Assembly (NCBI GenBank): GCA_050084985.1
Contig: JBITNC010000001.1
Location: 41,168,001-41,232,000, forward strand
Length of the DNA: 64,000 bases
Source: Nageia nagi
Lineage: Eukaryota > Pinophyta
Direction: 5' to 3'
Position 1 is the stretch's first letter. The number at the start of each line of letters is the position of its first letter. This document shows, one piece after another, positions 1 through 11,663 of this stretch. The translations under genes were made by a program, and so were the position numbers. The notes beneath the pieces were generated by a model. The model was not told the origin of the DNA and did no database searches. It saw nothing but the letters and a program-made list of their open reading frames with translations.

Positions 1-250
1 AGGATATCAATTCTTGATTGTGATTTTGTTCAATGCTTGGAAATCAATATTGAAATGCCAAGTACTATCCTTCAACAGGATGAGAAAAGCTAAATGAAAT
101 ACATTAGGTTTGATGAAGCGTTTAGCCAACAAATTTTCAATTTGGTGCTAAATTTCCTCATTGTGTGATGGAGTTCAGGTATAAAGGTGCATTGGGAAGA
201 GAAACATCTAGAAGCAAATCTATAGACTTATTGATGGGTCTATTTGGAGG
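1..250 (-). pseudogene. Ty3/gypsy reverse transcriptase, N-terminal part
   Basis: The minus-strand translation at the left edge contains KDSTWHFNIDFQALNKITIK, matching the early RT block of Ty3/gypsy elements (consensus KKDG-W-R-CVDYRALN). Just upstream, around 200-250, LPNAPLY corresponds to the conserved segment leading into RT. Several stops interrupt the frame between these motifs. The catalytic YxDD block would lie left of the window. In an active element this enzyme copies the element RNA into DNA. Confidence 0.75.
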
Positions 251-790
251 AAATGAAGGTGTTTGAAATACATCTGTTTCTTTTTGTAAAAGATGATTAA
301 TATCTGCATGAGTAGTGGTGCAATTTCCTTTTGAAAAAGCGAATCAACTTGTGGATGAAGAGAAAAAAGTGCTAATTCAACAACATTGTTGACTGCTTTA
401 CGTGCTTGTTTACAAGTAAGTACTAGATTCATTTTTCTTTGTAAGTATGTTGTACTTTGAATTAGATACATCTTGTTATTTTTATCAAGTGTGGATGTAG
501 GCGTTATAATTTGCTTTCCTATCATATTGATAGGATTTACCAAGAAGAAGCCCAAAACAATCCATATGGGTCATATCACAAGTGACCTTATTTACAAATT
601 TGGGATCCAAGGCAAAAAGACAATGTGCAATCATGTGTAGTTTTAGTGGAAGAACCACTATCCTTCCATCCAAGAGAATATGGGTAAGGATGAGGTTCCA
701 TAGGAAACTTCAATTTGTCAACTATGGATTTTGCAATTAGGCTTTTCTGCGAACCATTGTCGATTACATTCTACAAAAAAATCATATGTC
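220..790 (-). pseudogene. Ty3/gypsy aspartic protease and protease-RT linker
   Basis: The active-site block reads VIDNGSQKSLIAK on the minus strand, with the catalytic triplet region (D-N-G-S, where D-S/T-G is usual) at 750-761. It is followed by PHPYPYSLGW and, after a small frame change, by DCFGLLLGKSYQYDRKA, which matches the second conserved protease strand (usually D-V-x-G-x-L-G). Downstream, 220-555 is an open stretch of 111 codons forming the linker to RT. The protease would process the Gag-Pol polyprotein. The frame shifts between the two protease blocks, so no functional product is expected. Confidence 0.75.
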
Positions 791-978
791 AAATGTAAAA
801 GTGTGACAAACAAATTGTCATAAGTGTTTGGAGAAAGAAGACGATGCACCAATGAAACCTTATTGAGGCATATGCTGTACTTGTTATAAGACGTATCTTC
901 ACATATTGACTTGATAAGGGTATCCTATGCTCCTTCATTAGTCGATTTTACAAAGAGAGTTTTCTTTTTCAACTTGTA

Positions 979-1017
979 ACATTCAGACTTCCCATGCTCC
1001 TGATTACAATATCGACA
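979..1017 (-). other. CCHC zinc knuckle of gypsy Gag
   Basis: The minus strand encodes CRYCNQEHGKSEC, a nucleocapsid zinc knuckle with spacing CX2CX3HX4C, one residue shorter than the usual CX2CX4HX4C. It is flanked by basic residues (KKGK before, KLKKK after). It would bind element RNA. Confidence 0.75.
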
Positions 1018-1129
1018 AAGCTTGCCCTTCTTTGGAGAAAAAGAAGTCAAACCATTATTTGCCTTCGATGAATTGTCATTTTGTGAAGACGAAGACTTGT
1101 AGAACTTGGAGGAAGAATTCTGTGAGTTG

Positions 1130-1785
1130 GAAGAACTTCAGACGCAAGATACTTTTCAGCTAGCAACACATGATTGGATGCTACCTCAAAGGTCATGAAA
1201 CAAGTGTTCTATCAAGCCGCTCATGAACTTGAGAATGAGTGAATCATCTTGTTGCAATAAAATCCATAAGCGGTTAAATTGGCTGATGTCCTCCTAAACA
1301 AATTGTTGAAATCCTTGCTGAAGTCGAAGCAATTTGACTCGAAGATGCTGTTTATAACTAGAAGGATGAAGAGTGTTCCATAGAAATGAGACAGGTCATC
1401 CCGAGAGGTGACAATGGCATATGGACTGTCATTTTTGCAATCCCTGAAAGTTTGAGTAGAGCAAGGGCCATCTTGTTGTCATTTGTGGTTTTATTGAAAT
1501 CAAACATCTCCATATCTAGGACTAGCTTAATACATCAATATTATGAACTCCATTGTAGAATGTCACTTTACACTTGGCATATCGAGTGGTTGGTTTTGCA
1601 GTACCGATGTCTCTCGACTTCCTTTGTGACTGATGCTCCTATCAAGGCAAAGGCCTTATCATTCTTGTGTTCCCAAACAATTGTTTTTTGGGATTCATCA
1701 GTTTGTTTGCTAAGTGTCACCATCGTAGATGCCTTTCCACAGATCATTGAAAAAAAGAATATGTTTGATTTTTCATAACCATTCC
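1130..1785 (-). pseudogene. Ty3/gypsy gag remnant
   Basis: Between the zinc knuckle and about 1785 the minus strand carries a gag-like stretch including LRVKLLRLQQGFQQF followed by FNRLWILLQQDDSLILKF. This has the leucine-rich, helical pattern of the retrotransposon gag capsid domain. It is broken by stops and at least one frame change near 1350. Upstream of about 1500 the reading becomes harder to assign. The longest plus-strand open frame over this stretch (1386-1778) is treated as a shadow. Confidence 0.6.
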
Positions 1786-4725
1786 GGCCAAGACTCTTTT
1801 TGTTTGGGGTTGATTAGGGAATTTTTTTTTGATTGCCTTTAATTGCCTCAATTTGTGTTTGTTCGCTTATGTTGAATTTGTCTTCAATATTATTTCTCTT
1901 TGCCTTTGAATTTATTTGCTTTCAATTTTAAAATTTCGTTGCTTTCCAATTTTTTAAAATTTAATTGTTTGCCTTTAGTATTTAAAATAGTTAATAGGGT
2001 TATGATAATTTAAAAAACTAGTGTGTGATAACCAAGGTGGTGGGTGGAAATTTCAAAAATTTAAAAAACTTGTTTGTTGGAGGTTGGCGAGGGTGAGTTT
2101 TGACACTGGTAGTGAGTTGGGTCCTGGTATGTTTGGTAGCTGACAGAGCTTAACGGTAGGCAGATGTGGCAACAACAGGATTTGTCAGCAAGATTCTGGC
2201 GGTTAGACAAGTATTTGGCAGTGGGTCAAATAATTAGAAACAGTCGGATGACATGTGTGCCACTTGTCAATCATGCACTCGGTGCTCAGCAAACTGTGGT
2301 TTCCAAATTGAGTGCGCATGGATGATTGAGCAAATTTTCTGCATTGTTTATTTTGCACAGAGGATAATGGAAGCTGCCGAACAGAATACACAGTCCATTG
2401 TTTGAATCGTGCAGAGGCAGGTGCACATTCTTCGTATAGGCCTGCGATGATGGCTTCATGGATGGTTCATCAAAGCGCGGATCTGAATCTCCACATTGGT
2501 CGGCTTCCACAGTCTTTCACGTTGGGTTGGCTTCCACAGTCTTTGAACATGACAAATCAGAATCTCTTCACAGCTAGACGTTTGTGTGGTTACTGCAGGA
2601 TCCATGGGCTGCAAGCAATCCACAAAGGTATTGCATAGTGTGATGGTAGACTCTCCACACGAGCACAAAACACGATCGCAAATTTACTTGTACGGACTTT
2701 CGGCTTTGCGGATAGCAAATTCTCCACACAAGTCGTCGACAAAGTTTCCATGTGGGTTGAATGATTGTCAGGATTCTCCGTAGTACAACTTTGGGTGGCA
2801 GATGCACACATGCGGGCTCGGTTGTCTAGATACAACAAAAAAAAAACATTTTTTAAAAATGCCCCTTTATGTCGGACAAAAACAGACTTTGGGACAAGAA
2901 GATTATTTTGCAAGTTTTGAAGACAGATTTGTGACTCGGGGTTTTGTTGAAGGCTGATATAAACAAACATGATCTGGTTACCGATTTTGCATTCAAGGAT
3001 GATTAAAAGGCTAAAATAAAACTAATGTGCTTAACAATGGCTGGTCCAAAGGTGCCTCAAGCATTGCAAGTCATCAGACCGATGAAATTTAGCATGAAAC
3101 TGTTTAGGTTTTCAGGTCTATTCTTCATATCCAACCTAGGTTGAAGCCTGAAAGCATCCAACAGAAACTCAGACAATCCACACATCCCAAAGGGCGGACA
3201 TGGAGTTTTTTGTGTTTTTGGGAACACAGTGGTCATAGCTTTGATATCAGAGTCAGGCCAGGATATGGACTGTGAAAAATAAGATTGCATTTAACTCCAA
3301 ACTTGATACAAGGCACACAACCGAACAAGAATACAAAGCGAAATATACATGATGCTCTAGTTCACCTTCCATGGTGTCTGTTGATCTTCCTAAGACTACC
3401 GTTTTTCTACCTTCCTACTCTCTATAGGACTACATGCACAAATCTGATGTTACATTCTTGGTATCTTCCATGGTTAATTTTGTACAAGTAAAAACCAATT
3501 TCATTGCTTCAGGTGTTATCTATTTACAAGCCCCTCCTGAGAAACAGGATGAATGCTCCCCTCCACATAAACTCAGTAGACGCAAAAAAATGCATTGTAG
3601 ACTCTTGTCAAACCTACTAGAAAGTGAATAACAAATCATTTTGTGCCCTCTACCAACGTTGAGAATATATAGTGTATGGTTGCCAAAATCTGCTAAAAAA
3701 ACCATGATAAACTTGAAAAATTCAAAATTTTCCAGGCTGGAAATAAATTATTGATTTATTCAAAAAGTCAAATACCAGATGCAAAACTCTTGATAAAATG
3801 AAAATATTGAATGGGGCCAAAATTAGCAGGCACTCATTTTAAAAGAACTTACAATTGGAATTCTATTATAATTGCATTTTTTGGTCTATCAAATTTTAAA
3901 ATTCTTGTCTCTTACCTATTGATTACCGAGATATTTCTGATATGACTTTATCTCGAGGGTTGCCTTATGTGATTTTTTGCAACTATGATATAGGCAAACC
4001 TCTTTATTGATTTTGGTGAAAATTCTTTGGGTTATGTTTTTAAGTTCCTGCTTCGCAACTTTTCTCTTTATAAACTATCAAAGCTATCAAGGTGTTGGCT
4101 GATCTACAATTCACTGGCCGCCTGTCATCTGTATTTTTAATTCCAAGCTGTCAAATCTCTTTAACCTCCCTGCCTGCCAATGTTTTTTTTTAATTCTATT
4201 AAACCATTAGATTGTTCCATAAATGACTTCTTCACTGCTGCACAAAAACAGAGACTAGGAAGTTGTGCACTCTTAAAACAAAGGACACTTCTCACTTTAT
4301 AATACTACTGACACTGGAAACAAATGCATGCTCTCCTTATTAACTTACCCGGAAGCAAATTCACAATTTGGCACAATTGTTTCAGAGCAATGGCTTCTCT
4401 AATAGCATTATTTTTTTTATAACAAGCATCAACCGTATATTGCAAACAAGTAATAGCTTCAATCAAGGACGATGATGGAAGATACCTAAATTTTATGTTG
4501 ATTTTCTTTTGCTTTCATTGATCTTTCCAAAGCTTCAGCCATGTGAGAAAAAAATCCCTTGCCATTTCTTAACATCCTTAGTTCTCGTTATTTTCTTCTT
4601 TCATTTTGGTTGCTAGCATCAGAGTTGTGCAGCAGGAACAGAATCATATGCTTTGATTACTGAAGAACTTTTTAAGGGCATTCATTTTTGGGTGATTAAT
4701 ATGTCTGCCTGGATGCATGTTGCAG
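1786..4725. other. No gene seen: possible gypsy LTR/leader and intron sequence
   Basis: This stretch holds no convincing reading frame. The part at 2080-2830 is less AT-rich than its neighbours and carries several short overlapping frames on both strands, as expected of non-coding sequence. It could include the 5' LTR and leader of the gypsy copy at 1-1785, but no paired LTR is in the window to confirm this. The last part must contain the 3' end of an intron, because a splice acceptor precedes the exon at 4726. Confidence 0.4.
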
Positions 4726-4878
4726 CTTCATGGTGTTGATGACTATATCGCCAAGAGCAGGAAGCTACTGACATCGATGACAAGAAGAATGAACCGAAAC
4801 AAATGGATTCTTGCTGGTCTTATTGGTGTGCTTGTTTTTGCTATTGTTTTAGTTGCTTATTTCAAAATTTTTCATTAG
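4726..4878 (+). CDS. VTI1-like: Last coding exon of a VTI1-type v-SNARE
   Basis: A 50-residue open end of a protein follows a good splice acceptor (TGCAG ending at 4725) and stops at TAG 4876-4878. It begins LHGVDDYIAKSRKLL, continues MTRRMNRNKW and ends in a hydrophobic segment of about 20 residues (GLIGVLVFAIVLVAYF) with a short tail. This matches the C-terminus of plant VTI11/VTI12 Qb-SNAREs: end of the SNARE helix, basic linker, and tail anchor in Golgi, trans-Golgi or prevacuolar membranes. The exon has no frame damage. Upstream exons (N-terminal Habc bundle and most of the SNARE motif) were not found in 1-4725. The gene therefore either has a long intron reaching beyond the window or this is an isolated fragment. 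VTI1 proteins act in vesicle fusion towards the vacuole. Confidence 0.8.
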   Translation, partial: LHGVDDYIAKSRKLLTSMTRRMNRNKWILAGLIGVLVFAIVLVAYFKIFH

Positions 4879-6959
4879 TTATAGCTTCTGTTTGTAATAA
4901 TGTTTGTATTGTTATACTCAATGTAGCAATGTATGACTTATTGCAAACAATGTGACCATTGTGTTCATTATTTTTTGTGAGTCCCCAGTGTATACATCTT
5001 TCAGTAAAGTGGATTTCTGCTTTTGCAACAAGTCACCTTGAGAGATGATGAAAGTTATATGGCTATTGTAAAGAAAGAACTACAGTTTTAACATTGTATG
5101 TATTATCCATTATTGCAGATTGTCGGTAATTATAACACATTTGAGATGACTGCATACTTATCTCAATAATTACAGTTATATTTGTTAACAGCTATATATA
5201 TGATTGTTGGAGATGTATACATCACTTTTAAAGAAGAGGGGAAGCTTATTATTAATCAATTATTCATTTAATATTCAATATTCCTTTTAATACAAGATAT
5301 TAAATGTAATGATATTTTATTTCATACAATGATGGTTCTGTCAAAACTGTTGGTCAATAATCACTAATAGGATCTTTTATTTTTTTGAACATTCATGTGT
5401 TTCTTGATGCCATGCAAAAATACGATTCAACCTATGATTCTTGACTTGGGCCACCGGATAGGCAATATGTGTTCTCTAAATATTGACAGGAATTCATTTA
5501 TATAGCTTAGGGTTAGTTGTGTATCTTTGCATATCTTCTTTCTCTTTCATCCATGAAATAGATTTTCTGAAACAATTGTGGAGTTGATGTTGAAATCAGA
5601 ACTGTTTCAAGAACAGTTTGCGTTTAGTTCAAGCCATTGTATACTAAAACAAAATGACCCTTAATCCCTAACCAAAAACCATTGTTTCAACAGCAGTTTG
5701 CATTCGTTTCAAGCCATTGTTGCCTAATACAGAATGACCATTTATTCCCTAACAAAAAATGGTCCTTTATTCTCTCTCTAAAAGCTACTGTGCAATGTAG
5801 ATAACATAGGACATTCGATGTCAAGTTGTTACTTGAATTCTGCTTGCATATGTCCCCTCCTGTAGAGGATTGTTCCACATGTTGAGCATGCTCATTCGAT
5901 AGAGAAATGTTTTAGGCCATTAAGTTTATCCATTTTAGAATTGGAATTAAAAGAAAGAAATACTGGTTTTGAGTTCTCTGTTGGTTTGTTGCTCAAGTAT
6001 GTTAAAAAATTGAGCTGAAAACAAGAGACAAAACGAGATATGCAACATAATACTCCCAGAAATAAGTGCAATTGAAAAGCAAGGATAGTAAAGTTGACAT
6101 GCTTTTATTAAAACATTGCACTTAATGATTGTGCATAGTTTGCAAAGCGCATCTCTCTATACACATTTGTACATATGCTGTTGGTTTTGTAAGACAATTA
6201 CGAACTTAAAATACTTTGGTAGATAGCTTTGCAAGACAGAGACCATCAAAACAAAGCTTGGGATAAGTTTAAGGTTAAAAAAATTGTTATGAATCCGATA
6301 TTAGAAATAACATAATTGCAGATGAGATTTAATGGTGTTAAGAACAGTACAATTATGCATTATAATGAATATTACCAGATACAATTCCCAAATGTAGAAT
6401 ATTGAAAAACTAAATTTCATAAATAGAACAGTGAATTCAGAGGTTCAAGACAGCTTTGCCACTTAGAAGGTGAAGCCTTCCACATATATATGACTGAGGA
6501 AGATTTGATTTCACAAAGTTATGATGGTTGAGACTAATGCATAATCCTTTTCATATGAAACTCCAACTCATGCATTTATCCTTATGCTTTATAGTTGATT
6601 ATCATATGATAAGGCTAGAACCATCAAAATTAATGATAAGAGTGGTGGTTATGAAGGGATCTGTTGTGCCTGTACAACACACTCAAAATTCAAGATTTTG
6701 GGGACCGTAATTTTGTAAAGGCAATGAGATGCATTGCTTTGAGATTGGCTTCAGGTGACGTATAGTTGATTTTGAACAATGTAAAGATAATATCAGGAAG
6801 CTATTCACAAAGACTACTCTTTGAACACCTTAAAGAAGTATCAAAGCATCCACTCACCAGTTTTGCATCCAAGGAGCCAAGATTCAATGACTTTACTAGA
6901 ATATAGAATTTTTGGGTCTCAAATGGGACCAATATAAATAGGGCCATTTTTCAAAGTTT
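4879..6959. other. 3' flank of the SNARE exon, then non-coding DNA
   Basis: The first few hundred bases after the stop are T-rich with AATAAT-like signals near 4893 and would hold the 3' UTR. The rest has no frame above about 60 codons that looks coding. The only structure noted is a short tandem duplication at 5604-5761. Confidence 0.5.
5604..5761. repeat. Tandem duplication, two ~79-bp units
   Basis: Two adjacent units each start TGTTTCAA and share CAGTTTGC, TCAAGCCATTGT, AATGACC and CCCTAAC in the same order and spacing (5604-5682 and 5683-5761). They differ at roughly a fifth of positions by eye, so the duplication is old. Confidence 0.75.
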
Positions 6960-7894
6960 GCCAGCATTGGAATCAGGAGACAAGCTAGTAGAGGACCTCG
7001 TTTCAAGCAAATTTAGGCTTGGAAATTTTGGAATTCAATCAAGTTTGCTCCCTTTCCCAGCTAGATGCAATTTCCCAAGTTTTGATGCTATCAAAGGCTA
7101 GAAATTGGTGCCTAAGGCAAAATGGGTATATTTTGGGATCAAATTTGGAATGAATTTCGAGGATGCCAAGATGTGAAGGGTTGAATTTCAAGCAAGTTTA
7201 GGCTTGTAATTTTTTGAATTGGGTCAAACTTGCACCAAGGAGAGTTAGGTGTTGGTTTTGAGGAGTTTGAAGTCACCAAAGAGGAAAAGTTGGTGCCTAA
7301 CTTCCAAATGTGCAATTTTGACAATTTTTTGATCCCAATTTCAATGACATGGCAAGCTATAGGGGGTAAAATCATACAAGTTTGGGCTTGTAATTTTTGA
7401 AAAATCTCAAATTCCATGTCTCAAGTGCATAGGCGCAAGTTTTAGGGGGTTTGACATCATCAAACCAAAGATTTTTGGCGCCTAGACTCGAGCTCTCAAA
7501 ATCACAAAATTTCAACTTTGCAAAATTGAAAAACTAGCACATGGGTATTGTGGAGAATGGAAAATTGAGCAACTTTGCTCTTGGAAGTTTTAAAAATGGA
7601 CTAAAATCATGCCTCCCCAAGCTAGGTGTAGGTTTAGGGTGCTTTGATGTCATCAAAGCAAGATTTTTGGCGTCTAGATTGAAGGAATGCCCATTTTTCA
7701 TTAAATATATTTATATTTAATGCATGAGAGAATGAAGTTTGTAAAAACACACAACAATGCCTTTTACATCAACCCAATTGGATCAAATTGTCTCCCCAAG
7801 ATCTAGGTGCAAGATTCCATGCCTTTGGTGTCATCAAAGCAAAATTTTTGGCACCTAACATGCTTGCATTCCAAAATGATGAAATTTTAACATG

Positions 7895-7927
<33 letters not shown>

Positions 7928-8815
7928 ATGGGTTTGGTAGAGGGTAAAAAATCATGAAGATTGGGCTTGGAAGTTCCAAAATTGAACAAATTTAAGGCCT
8001 CCTCAATCTAGGTGTAGGTTTGCACCTCTTTGGTGACATCAAACTCTAAATACAAGCGCTTAAGGGAGGCATAAGGGTATCTTGTCAAAAAATTTGAAAA
8101 TGCTCTTGAAACTATGGAAGGATTGCACTTCAAATCTCACACCTTTGGGCTAAAGGATTTTCAAAATTAACAAATTTGATGCTCCCTAGAGTTGTGCGCA
8201 AGTTTCCATGCCTTTAGTATCATTAAATTCCCATTTTTGGCGTCTACCTCAAGAGCACTTCAAAATCTTCAAAATTTTCAAAAATATGGGTATTGAAGAG
8301 GAGCAAAAATCAATCAAGTTCAACCTTGGAACCTCCAAAATTGTTCCAAGATTGAGGCTTTCCCACCTAGGCACATGATTTCATGCCTTTGGTGTCATCA
8401 AACACCAAAAATTGGTGCATAGGGTGAGTATAAGTCTATTTTTGACAAACAATTGAAAAATCTTTTGAAGACATGGGAGGATTCAACACCAAATTTCACA
8501 TCAAATGGCTAAAATATTTTTAAAAATGAGCAAATTTGATCCCTTCCAATCCTAGGCGCTAGATTTTAAGCTTTGGTGTTGTCAAACACTCAAAATTGGT
8601 GCCTGGAAAAGGAATAGCTTGGATTTGGTCAAAATTTCAAATCTCTTGCAAATTCACAAGGATAAACCCATTTCAAAATTGCATAAATTGGTCCAAGAAG
8701 CAAGCAAAAATGACAAAAAGTGCTCAAGCTAGAGGTAGGTGCATATTTTCAAGCTTTGTTGTCATCAAACACCAAAAATTGGTGCCTAGGATGGAGCAAA
8801 ACCAATGAAGCATGC
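6960..8815. repeat. Degenerate tandem array of about ten ~185-bp monomers
   Basis: A core of the form TTTGRTGTCATCAAA followed by a short spacer and TTGGYGCCTAG recurs near 7084, 7262, 7452, 7644, 7826, 8025, 8214, 8387, 8574 and 8756, giving spacings of about 173-199 bases. Each unit also carries a second shared block (GGCTTGKAA then AAAATTGA and AAATTT) in the same position relative to the core. Units are strongly diverged and non-coding. The ORFs seen here on both strands are incidental. The period is in the nucleosome-length range typical of plant satellites, but such arrays also occur inside untranslated regions of large retrotransposons. Confidence 0.75.
7897..7926. repeat. Poly(A) run of 30
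   Basis: Thirty consecutive A residues inside the ~185-bp array. It could be a slippage-expanded homopolymer or the tail of a small retroposed fragment. No target-site duplication was identified. Confidence 0.8.
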
Positions 8816-8852
8816 AAAACACACCTTTGGGATGGTCAATTAGCTACGAAGC

Positions 8853-10432
8853 ATGCAAAGTGCACAAAAGGGATGCTTGAGCACCAAAGTTGAGCACTTG
8901 AGCACCAAAAATGAGCTTTTTGACCAAACTTGTGCACCACACTTGGTCACTTTAGCTTTTTTTTCTTCAAAATGCTCAAAATCCCAAATTTCGAGCCCAA
9001 GCTCCAAAAAACTTCAAATCAATCCCAACACCTTCAAGATCCATCTCCAATCCATCCATGGCCATATAAGATCTATCCGGGCAACTTTAATTTTTTTTTA
9101 TAAATTTCATCCCCCCATTCCCTTTCCAAATTTTGGACCAAAAAATCCATTTTTCAGAAAATCCTCATTAGATTGCTCAAAAGCTTGCCAAGATCTCTCA
9201 AATCAAATATTGAATTTACGTTTTAGGGAAAATTGTACTAAAAAATGGTGGAGGAGATCCAAAATCGGCTCAAGATCGATAAGATCCTTTGTAAAAGGAC
9301 CAATTTTCATGTAAATACACTAAAGTGGTTGAAAGGAAGAATATATTCTCCTTTTTCTTCATTGTCTCCACACCTTTGCTTCTACATGTAGAGATGATCG
9401 ACTCCCCTACAAAGCCTTAGCATCGTCCATGGACTTGGCAGCTCAAGGTTGTCGATGGTGTTGGTTCTCTGAGGCATTGCAGCGCTTTGGGTTTTCATCG
9501 GATCAGTTACCTATACCCCAAGGAGACACACACAAAGACCTAGATGTTACGTTGGCTTTGATCAGAGACATGCTTTACAGGGCCTATATTCAGCGCACTT
9601 GGTTTGCCCCCAAGCCTCCCCTCACACCCAAGCTGTTGCACTACTCTTATCACTTCCTAAGGCTTGATAGAGGGTTGATTCAACCTCCTAATTATATCAA
9701 TCTACACCTCCCTCTTGGCTTGCAAATGTTTCCAAGCTAGTTCAGAATGTGCTCCCATCAACTTTAGATTGAGACTAATAACCATTTGGCACGTGAGCTT
9801 TGAGTCTGCCAACTGTGCTTGATAGAGCTTGAGACTAGGGATCGTCTCATCTTCCAATGTTTGGTTTATTATGAGATTCAAGGGCAATATCATTGTCTTT
9901 TTCAGGATGCTCGTAGCTTGATATTGACATTTTTTTAGTTCCTAGACCACCTTTGTTTGGCACTATATCTCAAAGAGACTTTCCTTCTTAGGAAACGTCT
10001 ATTACCTGACTCCCAACACCTGATAGGTTATTGCTTGATTACCTCTTTCTTCCTAGTTGCCTTAGGAGAGGGAGTTCATAGGAGGATTGAGGATTTACCT
10101 CAGCCTACTTGATGTACTAGACAAAGGGTGCATGCCAACCTTAGTTCTTTGAGATCGTACAAGATCACGATGTTTAGCTACAGCAGCATTGATGCAAACA
10201 CAGATCAGCCCAGGAGTGCACAATTAGATAGATCATGAGAGACGTCCCCTATGACCATGTTTGCTTATTATGTTTATTTGTTCAACTATTTAGGGATTAG
10301 CCCCTCTATTGTTTGTAGACTTTTCATAGTTTGCTTTGAGTGAGGGCCATTGAGCCCACCATGCTGCTTTAAACTTGTATACTCTTCAGTTGCATTGATC
10401 GCTTTTGGTCATCTATGGACATTAATATAATT
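8853..10432 (+). pseudogene. Unrecognised reading frame with in-frame stops, ~330 codons from 9429
   Basis: I do not recognise this protein. One plus-strand frame reads as plausible coding sequence from the ATG at 9429 to about 10432, interrupted by roughly seven stops but apparently no frameshift. It includes FSSDQLPIPQGDTHKDLD, ALIRDMLYRAYIQRTWF, LETRDRLIFQCLVYYEIQGQ and SILILTFF-like hydrophobic stretches, ending near VALIAFGHLWTLI. Several stops sit where CGA or CAG could have become TGA or TAG by C-to-T change. The same frame is also open at 8853-9314 (153 codons), though that part is low-complexity, lysine/serine rich, and may be leader sequence of the same unit. It follows directly on the ~185-bp tandem array. 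It could be a decayed ORF of a large retroelement or of a host gene. No catalytic motif is visible. Confidence 0.45.
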
Positions 10433-11663
10433 TCTTCCTTTCTTTCCTGCCACTTCAAATGTAATTTTGCTTGCGTTTCAATTTCATTAGGTTAGGATTA
10501 GGGTAACACCAAAAAGTAAGATTCAAAAGGTCTATAAGACATAGGGGGTCTCATTTTTACTTAGAATGTTCAAGTGTAAGAAAATGCCAAATTTCGTGAA
10601 AATCGATTTTTTTTTTGTAATTGAGGAGTAAATTGATGTACATGTGCATAACTCTTTTATGAACATAATACAAGTGACTAAAAAATCAATTCAAAGTATT
10701 TTTGTCATCAATTGGAGTTGTGGATTGACCTTTTAGAGCAATTTGTAGTAATTTGAATATTTTCATGCCATCTCCTTGAAAACTCACTAGTTTTAGGAGA
10801 ATTTGTGGGAAATATTTCTAAAGTTTTTGAATTGTCCCAAATTGTTGCTAATCCATGGCTTGCATGTTTAAATGTTTTGTATTCTGAATTGCCTTTCTTT
10901 CATGATATATGATTAGACTTTCTTGATCAAGACCTATCCGTTTGTGTGACCCACTTTAAGTTCTTTCGATTGTTCGATCCCATTTATAGAATAACGACAA
11001 TCAACTTTGCTTTCTACTCTTCTTTGGAATGATTGGACAATAGTCATTTGTTTCAAAGTTTGATTGAATTGAAAAAGACTTCTTAATTGATCCAAAAGAA
11101 AGAAAGTTTAGACAATGCTTACATTGTAATAATCTCTTTGAAATCTAGCCAAGTATCGCCTCATTCTCAGCTTTTTCTTTTTCTTTATTTTTACTTTCTT
11201 TAAAATCCATAGCAACTTTTGAACATTGCATGATAAACACCTCAATGCTTATAAAAAATGTGTGTTAACAATTACCACCTCTATCCCACCACCCAACTAA
11301 TTCCCTTAACAAGACCTACACAATTCAAGCTTGTATTAATGACACAAGCTTCCGTAAGAAACCTTGGGGTATCGATCCTTACAAGAGGGGATCAGTAATG
11401 CGTTTTCACCTAATGTTGGGTTGCTTTTCTAGTTTATAGCCTCATGGCTAGTCTTGTGTAAGAGGAAAGATTTCCTTCCCAATATGATCCCTTTGGAAGA
11501 TTGTCCTCAAAAGTATTTTAAACTAACCCCCACTTCCCATTTGTATGCCCTTCAGTTAGGTTCATTTGTTTGATTAGTAGTTATGTGAGTCTCCAATTGC
11601 TTAACTTATTTAAATGTTTATAAAAAAATACTTTTCATTTTCAACATAATCTTTCCTTCTTTG
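10433..11663. other. No gene seen; possibly 3' LTR region of the following gypsy fragment
   Basis: No reading frame of note. The position just downstream (in element orientation) of the minus-strand integrase at 11664-12880 is where its 3' LTR would lie, but no second LTR copy is available in the window for comparison and no clear terminal TG/CA could be fixed. Confidence 0.35.

Larger units (their letters stand above)
1..1785 (-). mobile_element. Ty3/gypsy retrotransposon, 5' half, truncated by window edge
   Basis: Reading the minus strand from about 1785 down to 1, pieces appear in the order gag, CCHC zinc knuckle, aspartic protease, start of reverse transcriptase. This is the Ty3/gypsy order. 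The RT continues beyond the left edge of the window. The frame is interrupted by many stops, so the copy is dead. No 5' LTR or primer-binding site could be placed with confidence to the right of gag. The element may lie in an intron of the VTI1-like gene whose last exon is at 4726, since both could belong to one transcription unit, but this cannot be shown here. Confidence 0.8.

Noticed and set aside
2203-2970. Several overlapping frames on both strands
   Set aside because: They overlap in all frames, show no motif, and reflect a stretch with fewer stop codons because it is less AT-rich.
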